Of a DNA stretch of 64,000 nucleotides, positions 57,629 through 64,000 are shown piece by piece (position 1 is the first letter of the stretch; each line of letters opens with the position of its first letter). The translations under genes and the position numbers were made by a program. The notes beneath the pieces were generated by a model, which saw nothing but the letters and a program-made list of their open reading frames with translations, searched no databases and was not told the DNA's origin. Origin of the DNA: BP-464 sp045805505 (GTDB lineage: Bacteria > Actinomycetota > Thermoleophilia > Solirubrobacterales > Solirubrobacteraceae). The stretch is from the NCBI GenBank assembly GCA_045805505.1, contig JBJMLA010000162.1, forward strand, positions 124,001 through 188,000. The letters run 5' to 3'.

Positions 57629-58336
57629 GTGGCGAACCGCTTTCTCTCGCGGCTGACACCGGCGACCGCACTGGCGTTCGTCGCGCTGTTCGTCGCCCTG
57701 GCCGGCGGCGCCTTCGCGGCGGCCGAGAAGCTCGGCCGCCACAGCGTCGGCTACAACGAGCTCAAGCGCAACTCGATCACCAGCGGCAAGGTCCGCGACG
57801 GGTCGCTGCTGGCCATCGACTTCCGCCGGGGCCAGATCCCGGCGGGTGCCACCGGTCCGCAGGGCCTGCAGGGCGAGACCGGCGCGACCGGTGCGTCGGG
57901 CGCGAAGGGCGACACCGGCGCCAAGGGCGACACCGGAGCCACCGGGCCGACCGCGGGCTTCATGGCCTACGACGGCACGCTGGGCTCGGCCGCGACGACG
58001 ACCGTCATCAGCTCCCCGGTCACGCTGCCGGTGGCCGGCAAGCTCTCGATCACCGCGGTGTCGGGCGGCCAGCTGGCCTGCAGCAGCGTCGTGCGCTGCG
58101 GCGAGCTCTACCAGCTGTTCGTCGATGGCAACGCGCTGCCGGGCAACGGCGTCTCGTCCTACGACGCGCCGGCGAACTCCACCACCGGGTTCAGTGTCAC
58201 CGTCGTCGGCCTGTCCGGAGCCCTGACCGCGGGCGACCACGTCATCACGCTCAAGCGGGGCATCAACACCGGCTTCCCGACGCTCACCAACCTCGGCGGC
58301 ACCTCGTCGATCTCGTCGATCCTGCTCGGCGGTTGA
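57629..58336 (+). CDS. Secreted collagen-like protein of the GGTAVA-signal family
   Basis: Exported protein of 235 aa, GTG start 5 nt after the previous stop. Signal segment ALAFVALFVALAGGAFAAAE, then the family block VGYNELKRNSIT...GSLLAIDFRRGQIP, shared in style with the 23.1-kb gene. Twelve collagen triplets (57845-57952; GATGPQGLQGET and Lys-rich GAKGDT repeats) link to a ~125-residue beta domain with two cysteines (LACSS, VRCGE). Probably forms a trimeric fibre. Close packing with the previous collagen-like gene suggests one operon. Confidence 0.8.
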   Translation: MANRFLSRLTPATALAFVALFVALAGGAFAAAEKLGRHSVGYNELKRNSITSGKVRDGSLLAIDFRRGQIPAGATGPQGLQGETGATGASGAKGDTGAKGDTGATGPTAGFMAYDGTLGSAATTTVISSPVTLPVAGKLSITAVSGGQLACSSVVRCGELYQLFVDGNALPGNGVSSYDAPANSTTGFSVTVVGLSGALTAGDHVITLKRGINTGFPTLTNLGGTSSISSILLGG

Positions 58337-58353
58337 GGGCGCTGACCCTGCGA

Positions 58354-58359
58354 TAGCCT
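58354..58359 (+). promoter_or_regulatory. TAnnnT -10 box for the lipoprotein gene
   Basis: TAGCCT lies 8 nt before the ATG at 58368, so the lipoprotein gene probably has its own leaderless transcript. Confidence 0.45.
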
Positions 58360-58367
58360 CGACCGGC

Positions 58368-59183
58368 ATGCCGCGCCTGGTCCGACGAGCCTCACCGATG
58401 CTCGTCGCGCTCGGCGTGGCCGTGCTGGTGGCCGGCTGCGGGGGAGGGGCGAGCGACCGCGACGCGGTGCGCGCCTACATCGCCGACGCCAACGCGGTCC
58501 AGCAGGACGGGTCAGGCGACGTGACCGCGGCGAACGCGGCCTATCGCCGTTTCGCCCGCGGCAAGAAGCTCGGCACGACAGCGGTGACCGCGCTCCAGGA
58601 GACGCCGGACCGGCTGCGCAGCACCCGCGACCGCCTGGCCGGCCTCGAGGCCCCTGAGAAGGCGGCCGGACTGCGACGCCGGCTGCTGGCGGTCTTCGAT
58701 CGCGACATCGAGCTGGCCGACGAGGCGGCGCTGTTGGCCGCCTACATCCCGGCGGCCACCAATGCGATGTCCGGGCTGCCGCGGGCCAGCCGCGCGCTGC
58801 GCCGCGGACTGGGCGACAGCGCCGGGCCCGAGGACCAGGAACAGGCCCTGGGAGCCTTCGTGCGGCGTCTGGAGCGCCTCGAGGGCGCCATGCGACGTCT
58901 GTCGCCTCCCAAGGTGCTGCTGCCCAGCCACCGCAGCCAACTGCTCAAGCTCGATACCGCCGGCCGGCTGGCGGAGCGCCTGAAGCGGGCGGTGGCCGCC
59001 GCCGACGCCGCGCGGGTGGCCTCGCTGCTGCTGCGCTTCCGTGACGTCTACGAGGAATCGGGAGTCGATCTGCAGGTCCAGCGGGCCGCGGTCCGGGCCT
59101 ACCGCGCGCGGCTCGGCGCCGTCAACGACGCCGTCGCTGACCTGACCCGCGAGCAGCAGCGGCTTCAGCGCTCGCTCGGGTAG
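58368..59183 (+). CDS. Helical lipoprotein
   Basis: Protein of 271 aa with a type II signal peptide. The lipobox LVAGC places the lipid-modified Cys at residue 24, followed by a Gly/Ser linker. The rest is helical and rich in Arg, Ala and Leu with heptad-like stretches (LRRRLLAVFDRDIELADEA; RLERLEGAMRRL), so a four-helix or coiled-coil bundle outside the membrane is likely. No named family. It lies between the collagen-like genes and the metalloprotease gene. Confidence 0.75.
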   Translation: MPRLVRRASPMLVALGVAVLVAGCGGGASDRDAVRAYIADANAVQQDGSGDVTAANAAYRRFARGKKLGTTAVTALQETPDRLRSTRDRLAGLEAPEKAAGLRRRLLAVFDRDIELADEAALLAAYIPAATNAMSGLPRASRALRRGLGDSAGPEDQEQALGAFVRRLERLEGAMRRLSPPKVLLPSHRSQLLKLDTAGRLAERLKRAVAAADAARVASLLLRFRDVYEESGVDLQVQRAAVRAYRARLGAVNDAVADLTREQQRLQRSLG

Positions 59184-59231
59184 ACAAGGACCCAACGCGC
59201 CTGCGTCCGGAGCGTTGTGCTGTACGAGGAA

Positions 59232-59248
59232 ACATGGTTCACATGGTT
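59232..59248 (+). promoter_or_regulatory. Direct repeat upstream of the M36 protease gene
   Basis: Two copies of ACATGGTT (59232-59239 and 59241-59248) with a 9-bp period, about 35 bp before the start codon. Such half-turn direct repeats are typical of OmpR-type response regulator sites, but the regulator is unknown. Confidence 0.3.
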
Positions 59249-59282
59249 GCTTCGAGATGCCGATGACAGGAAGGTGTGGTCC

Positions 59283-62200
59283 GTGACCCGCCGCTCCGCG
59301 CTGCCATTGGTCCTCGCCGCCGCCCTGCTGGGGCCGGCCGGCGCTGCCGTGGCCGCCGAGGCGCCCGGGGCCGACGTCCTCGTCGACGTGCGTGAAGGCC
59401 CGCGCGCGGAGGCGATCGCCGAACGCCGCACCGCCGGCGACGTGCCGGCGGGCAGCGAACGCGCCGCGCGCGCGCTGGTGCGCCGGCAGGGCGCGCTGAC
59501 GACCCTCGAGGCCGACCCGACCACGCAGACCGTGCGCTCGCTGGTGGACCTGAGCGGCGCGCTGAGCGGCGTCACCGACGGATCGCCGGTGCGGATCGCC
59601 CGGGACTACGCGATGGAGCACCGCGTCGCGCTGGGGCTGACCGCCGCCGACTTCGACACCTTCAAGCTCGCCTCGGCCGACATGGGCCTCGACGGCGTGA
59701 CGCACGTCCGCTGGACCCAGGAGATCGGCGGCGTGCCCGCCTACGACAACGGTCTCATCGTCGACGTCGACCGCGTGGGCCGGGTCATCAGCGTCGGGGG
59801 TTCGCCGTTGCACGACCCGGAGCCCGGCACCGCCGCTCCGAAGCTGAGTCGCGCGCAGGCGCTGGACCGCTTCGCCGACCGCGTGGGATCCGGCGCAGGA
59901 AGCGCCGACGACAGCGCCCGCCTGGTCCAGTTCGACGCCAACGGCGCGCTGCGCCTGGCGTGGAGCATCCGTCATCGCGCGAGCTCGACCGAGGACTACC
60001 AGGCCGTCGTCGACGCGACGACGGGCCGGGTGCTCCGGCGGGTCAACCTGGTCAGGTTCGCTGCTGACGCGAAGATCTACCGACACTTCCACGGCGCGGC
60101 GGTGGGCGGGTCTCAGGTCGACGTGAATATCGACAGTTGGCTCTTCTCGCCGAGCACTGCCACCACGCTGACCGGGCCGTACGCGCGCGCCTTCAGCGAT
60201 CTCGAGGATGACGACCAGCCCGCTTCCGGTGAGGAAGTCGATCCGCAGTCGGCCTACACGCTCGATACGACATGGGCCCACAACACGTCGGGCGGCTGCG
60301 GCCTCACAGGCCCCCTGTGCTCGTGGGACTCGGCCCTCGCCGACAGTTGGCAGGCGAATCGCGAGCAGAATGCGGTTCAAGCCTTCTGGTTCGTCAATCA
60401 GTACCGCGACCATCTGGCTACAGCGCCCATCGATTTCACCCAGGCGACCGGCGGGTTCGAGTGCACTCCGCCTACCTGCTCGGATCCCGGGGATGACCGT
60501 GTGATCGTGCAGACCGATGACGGCGCCGACACGGCTGGTGGCCTTCCGGACGGCGACCATGTCAGCAACGCCAACATGTCGACGCCGCCTGACGGGCAGG
60601 CGCCGACAATGCAGATGTACCTGTTCTCATCTACCGACTCCACTGATTTCCGCGACATCAACGGCGGCGACGCGGCAGAGATCGTCTACCACGAGTACTC
60701 ACACGGGCTCAGCAGCCGTCTGGTCCACGATGCGAGCGGAGTGCAGGCCCTCAATTCCGCCCAGGCCGGAGCCATGGGGGAGGCCTGGAGCGACTGGTAC
60801 GCGATGGACTTCCTGACCCGGACCGATGCCGGTCCGGGCGCGCCCTACGTCGCCGACGTCCCCGGTGACCCCGGCGACGTCGACCTCGGCGCCTACACCG
60901 ACAACGGCGTCTTCGCCATCCGCACGCAGCCCTTGGACTGTCCCGTCGGCGACGCGGTGCCCGGCGTCTGCCCTGCCGGCGGCTACACGTACGGCGACTT
61001 CGGCACCATCGGCAGCGGCCCCGAGGTGCACGCCGACGGCGAGATCTGGGGCGAGACGCTGTGGGACCTGCGCGCGCGGCTCATCGTCCAGCAGGACAAC
61101 GACCCGATAGCGGGCTCCGACCTCGCCGAGCGGCTGATCACCGGCGGCATGCGGCTGTCCGTTCCCGAGCCGTCGTTCCTCGACATGCGCGACGCGATCG
61201 TCGCCGAGGCCAACGTGCTCGCGACGTCGCCGAGCCCGCCGCCTCACGCCGACCAGCTCGTGGACCTCGTCTGGGAGGTCTTCGAGCACCGCGGCATGGG
61301 GTTCTTCGCGGGAGCGACCGACGGCAACGACACCGAGCCGGCGGAGTCCTTCGACCAGCGGCCGCAGTCGGATCAGTTCGGCGGGGTGGCCGGGAGGATC
61401 ACCGACGCCGTGACCGGCAAGCCGCTTCCGGGTGCGACGATCGCGGTTCCGGGCCACGGGACGTTCACCGCGACCAGCGGTGCGGACGGCGGCTACGCCA
61501 TCGCCGGCCTGCCGGCCGGCACCTACCCCAAGCTGGTGGCGAACTTCGGCGACGGCCACGACGGCGCCGTCGCCACCAACGTGATCGTGACGACCGGCCA
61601 GACCGTGCGCGTGGACTTCAGCGTCCGGCGCAACTGGGGCGCGACCGCGGGCGGTGGCGCCATCTCGGCCGACACCGACGACACCGGCGCGCCCTACGCC
61701 TGCGGCGCGGCCGCGCTGATCGACCAGTCCCGGGCGCTGGGCTGGTCGGCCTACAACCCGGCCAACCCCGACATCCCCGCTCCGGACGAGACGAACCACC
61801 TCGTCGCGGGCCAGCAGCCCGTGGCCACCATCAAGCTGCCCCGGCCGGTCGACATCTCCGCGTTCGGGGCCGACCCGGGCAACACGTGCGGCGATGCGCC
61901 GTCGGCCACGACCAAGGACTTCCGGATCGAGACGTCGCAGGACGGCACGACGTTCACCACCGCCTTCGACGGCACGACCGCCGACACGCGCTTCGATCCC
62001 GCTGATGCCGGAAGGGTCAACCTCCTCACGCCGACGGCCGGGGCCCAGGCCGTGCGCTACGTCAGGCTGACGCTGCTCTCGCCGCAGAACACCTGCTCGA
62101 ACTGCGACGGGCGCAAGTTCATCGACTTCACCGAGCTGGCCGTCTACGGCAACGCGGTCCCGACCGGCAGCCTCGCGGTGCCGGCGTCGGCCACCACGGC

Positions 62201-62786
62201 GGACGTCGTCCCGCTCGACGCGTCGTCGTTCACCGACGACAGCGCCGTGACGTCCTACGCGTGGGACTTCGACGGCGACGGCAACGTCGACACGACGACC
62301 TCCGGCCCCAAGACGACCCACAACTACCCCGTCGCCGGCGCCTACGCGCCCGCAGTGCGGGTCACCGACGACACCGCCGGGTCGAGCACCGCGTCGGGCG
62401 CCATCGCGGTCGCCCAGGCGCCGGTCGTCGTGCCGCCGACGGTCAAGCACGTCAAGCCGCGGCTGACGCTGCCGCGCCAGAGCGCCAATCGCGCGACCAT
62501 CGCCGTGACCTGCCAGGTGCGGTGCAGGATCACCGCGTCGTTGAAGGCCGGCAAGAAGCTGGCCAGGCGCCTCAAGCTCGAGCGCTGGGGGGCGGGGGCG
62601 GTCCGCGTCACCCGGTCCAAGGGCCGCTCCACGGTCCGCGTGCCGATCGCCAGGCCGATCCTGCGCAAGCTCCGCGCTCGCGGGATGCGCCGCGTGACGC
62701 TCTCCTTCAGCGTCCGGGTCAGGGACGCCAACGGGCTCGTGAGCACCGTCCGGCGCTCGCCGCGGATCCCGATCTCCAGGCGCTGA
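59283..62786 (+). CDS. Secreted M36 (fungalysin) metalloprotease with accessory domains
   Basis: Zinc endopeptidase of 1,167 aa. GTG 59283 is preferred: AGGAAGG lies 8 nt upstream and a signal peptide (ALPLVLAAALLGPAGAAVAAE) starts at once. A propeptide of the fungalysin/thermolysin type (residues ~40-260) precedes the catalytic domain with HEYSH (His470, Glu471, His474) and the third zinc ligand Glu500 in GEAWSDWYAMDF, the M36 spacing. C-terminal modules are a carboxypeptidase-regulatory-like beta domain (GRITDAVTGKPLPGAT, ~700-760), an F5/8-type C discoidin-like domain (~785-960), a PKD domain (AWDFDGDGNVDTT) and a basic tail. No anchor signal. It could process nearby surface proteins. Gene overlaps the GNAT gene by one base. 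Confidence 0.9.
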   Translation: MTRRSALPLVLAAALLGPAGAAVAAEAPGADVLVDVREGPRAEAIAERRTAGDVPAGSERAARALVRRQGALTTLEADPTTQTVRSLVDLSGALSGVTDGSPVRIARDYAMEHRVALGLTAADFDTFKLASADMGLDGVTHVRWTQEIGGVPAYDNGLIVDVDRVGRVISVGGSPLHDPEPGTAAPKLSRAQALDRFADRVGSGAGSADDSARLVQFDANGALRLAWSIRHRASSTEDYQAVVDATTGRVLRRVNLVRFAADAKIYRHFHGAAVGGSQVDVNIDSWLFSPSTATTLTGPYARAFSDLEDDDQPASGEEVDPQSAYTLDTTWAHNTSGGCGLTGPLCSWDSALADSWQANREQNAVQAFWFVNQYRDHLATAPIDFTQATGGFECTPPTCSDPGDDRVIVQTDDGADTAGGLPDGDHVSNANMSTPPDGQAPTMQMYLFSSTDSTDFRDINGGDAAEIVYHEYSHGLSSRLVHDASGVQALNSAQAGAMGEAWSDWYAMDFLTRTDAGPGAPYVADVPGDPGDVDLGAYTDNGVFAIRTQPLDCPVGDAVPGVCPAGGYTYGDFGTIGSGPEVHADGEIWGETLWDLRARLIVQQDNDPIAGSDLAERLITGGMRLSVPEPSFLDMRDAIVAEANVLATSPSPPPHADQLVDLVWEVFEHRGMGFFAGATDGNDTEPAESFDQRPQSDQFGGVAGRITDAVTGKPLPGATIAVPGHGTFTATSGADGGYAIAGLPAGTYPKLVANFGDGHDGAVATNVIVTTGQTVRVDFSVRRNWGATAGGGAISADTDDTGAPYACGAAALIDQSRALGWSAYNPANPDIPAPDETNHLVAGQQPVATIKLPRPVDISAFGADPGNTCGDAPSATTKDFRIETSQDGTTFTTAFDGTTADTRFDPADAGRVNLLTPTAGAQAVRYVRLTLLSPQNTCSNCDGRKFIDFTELAVYGNAVPTGSLAVPASATTADVVPLDASSFTDDSAVTSYAWDFDGDGNVDTTTSGPKTTHNYPVAGAYAPAVRVTDDTAGSSTASGAIAVAQAPVVVPPTVKHVKPRLTLPRQSANRATIAVTCQVRCRITASLKAGKKLARRLKLERWGAGAVRVTRSKGRSTVRVPIARPILRKLRARGMRRVTLSFSVRVRDANGLVSTVRRSPRIPISRR

Positions 62787-63079
62787 TGGGCGACATCACC
62801 GACAACCCCGCCGAGTCCCGGCTCGAGCTCACCGTCGACGGGGAGCTGGCCGGCTGGCTGGACTACCGCCCGGCGGGCGAGAGCACGATCATCGCCCACA
62901 CCGAGGTCCTCGATCACCACGAGGGCGAGGGGCTGGCCGGCCGGCTCGTCCGCGCCGCGATCGAGCGGATCGTCGCCGACGGCAAGTCCGTGATCCCGAC
63001 GTGCCCCTTCGCCGCCGGCTACATCGCCAAGCACCCCGAGCTCGAAGAGGCCGTCCTGCCGTCGCTGCGCCGCCGCTGA
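62786..63079 (+). CDS. Small GNAT-family N-acetyltransferase (YjdJ type)
   Basis: Cytoplasmic GCN5-related acetyltransferase of 97 aa, the compact YjdJ/GNAT branch. The acetyl-CoA loop appears as HEGEGLAGRLVRAAIE, with the preceding TEVLDHH strand and the following VIPTCPFAAGYIAKHPE motif typical of this subfamily. Its ATG overlaps the stop of the protease gene (ATGA). The acetyl acceptor is unknown. It is the only clearly cytoplasmic enzyme in the 40-kb secreted-protein block. Confidence 0.9.
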   Translation: MGDITDNPAESRLELTVDGELAGWLDYRPAGESTIIAHTEVLDHHEGEGLAGRLVRAAIERIVADGKSVIPTCPFAAGYIAKHPELEEAVLPSLRRR

Positions 63080-63159
63080 CGGCCCTGGACGCCCGCCGCA
63101 CCCCCGGACATCCGTCCACGATCGGCCGGTTTGCTGCATGAGCGCCCGCGCGGGACCCG

Positions 63160-64000
63160 ATGCAGCGAGGGATGCGTTTCGACCTGGCCGACCTGCTGCT
63201 CGACGTCGTCGCCCGCAAGGCGTCTGACCTGCACCTCACCGCGGGTGCCCACCCGACCGTGCGCGTGCGCGGCCGGCTGGTCGCGCTCGAGGACTACCCG
63301 GTGCTCGACACCCAGGACACGCGCGAGGTCGTCTACTCGATCCTCAGCAACGATCAGCGCCAGCGCCTCGAGACCGACTGGCAGCTGGACTTCGCCTACA
63401 CGATCCCGGGCCAGGCCCGGTTCCGCGTCAACGCCTACTTCCAGCGGGCGGCGATCGGCGCTGCGTTCCGGTTGATCCCGTTCGAGATCACCAGCATCGA
63501 CGAGCTCGGCCTGCCGCCGATCGTCCACGAGCTGACCAAGAAGCCGCGCGGCTTCGTGCTCGTCACCGGTCCCACCGGCTCGGGCAAGTCCACGACGCTG
63601 GCGTCGATGATCGACGCGATCAACGAGACCCGCGACGAGCACATCCTCACCGTCGAGGACCCGATCGAGTTCCTCCACGGCCACAAGCGCTGCATCGTCA
63701 ACCAGCGCGAGCTCGGCTCCGACGCCCAGTCCTTCGCCGCCGCGCTCAAGGCCGCGCTGCGCCAGGACCCCGACGTGATCCTCGTCGGCGAGATGCGCGA
63801 CCTCGAGACGATCCACACCGCGCTGACCGCGGCCGAGACCGGCCACCTGGTCTTCGCCACCCTGCACACGCAGGACGCGCCGCAGACCATCGACCGCATC
63901 ATCGACGTGTTCCCGGCTTCGCAGCAGGGGCAGGTCCGGACCCAGCTGGCGGTCGCGCTGCAGGGCGTCATCACCCAGCAGCTGCTGCCCACCGCCGACG
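63160..64000 (+). CDS. pilT: Type IV pilus retraction ATPase PilT (partial, C-terminus off the right edge)
   Basis: Hexameric ATPase that powers pilus retraction and twitching. The frame runs from ATG 63160 (or ATG 63172, in frame) to the window end, 280 codons of about 350-380. Visible features are the N-terminal ASDLHLTAG segment, Walker A GPTGSGKST, Asp box TVEDPIEF, Walker B DPDVILVGEMRD, His box FATLHTQDA and the LQGVITQQLLP region. It shares little sequence with PilB beyond the core. It is separated from pilB by 40 kb of surface-protein genes, although the two ATPases are usually neighbours in a pil operon. Confidence 0.92.
   Translation, partial: MQRGMRFDLADLLLDVVARKASDLHLTAGAHPTVRVRGRLVALEDYPVLDTQDTREVVYSILSNDQRQRLETDWQLDFAYTIPGQARFRVNAYFQRAAIGAAFRLIPFEITSIDELGLPPIVHELTKKPRGFVLVTGPTGSGKSTTLASMIDAINETRDEHILTVEDPIEFLHGHKRCIVNQRELGSDAQSFAAALKAALRQDPDVILVGEMRDLETIHTALTAAETGHLVFATLHTQDAPQTIDRIIDVFPASQQGQVRTQLAVALQGVITQQLLPTAD

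Overview
The window is high-GC bacterial DNA that fits an actinomycete of the class Thermoleophilia, order Solirubrobacterales (Conexibacter/Patulibacter/Baekduia-like). This is inferred from gene families and gene order, not from a marker gene. Pointers are the alaS-ruvX-mltG-aroE-pilB gene order, short secreted proteins beginning with an 'ALFVALGGTAVA'-like signal segment, and promoters with a TAnnnT box 6-9 nt before the start codon (leaderless transcripts).

Region 1 (1-7.4 kb) is a mixed block: a partial Bcr/CflA drug exporter, a ZIP metal transporter under a palindromic operator, a UvrA2-type ABC ATPase, a secreted protein, and a divergent SDR oxidoreductase / MmyB-type regulator pair with an inverted-repeat operator. 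It ends in a roughly 480-bp gene graveyard with a PAS-domain remnant beside a CAT-anticodon tRNA and its terminator. Region 2 (7.4-23 kb) is compact housekeeping DNA, with many 4-nt overlaps: ftcD, a small membrane protein, a metallo-beta-lactamase-fold hydrolase, hisS, aspS, a membrane-tethered thioredoxin-like protein, a convergent CHASE3-GAF-GGDEF diguanylate cyclase, an IscU-like/MnmA fusion, alaS, ruvX, mltG, aroE and the type IV pilus assembly ATPase pilB.

Region 3 (23.1-63.1 kb) consists almost entirely of exported proteins and lies between pilB and the retraction ATPase pilT, which runs off the right edge. It is dominated by one uninterrupted reading frame of about 9,400 codons (28.3-56.5 kb). 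This encodes a giant, repeat-built surface protein: signal segment, Pro/Ala/Glu-rich stalk, ZU5-like domain, filamentous-haemagglutinin-like and ~62-residue adhesin repeats, carbohydrate-binding-like modules, Calx-beta-like domains, RTX-type calcium repeats and a 21-fold Ala-Lys/Arg tail. Around it are delta-60-repeat and collagen-like secreted proteins, a lipoprotein, a secreted M36 (fungalysin) metalloprotease and a small GNAT acetyltransferase. The simplest reading is a cell-surface adhesion or matrix island inserted between two pilus motor genes, so that giant adhesin, collagen-like proteins, protease and type IV pili may act together in attachment. That functional link is inference.

No CRISPR array, rRNA, insertion sequence, prophage or recognisable sortase signal was seen.
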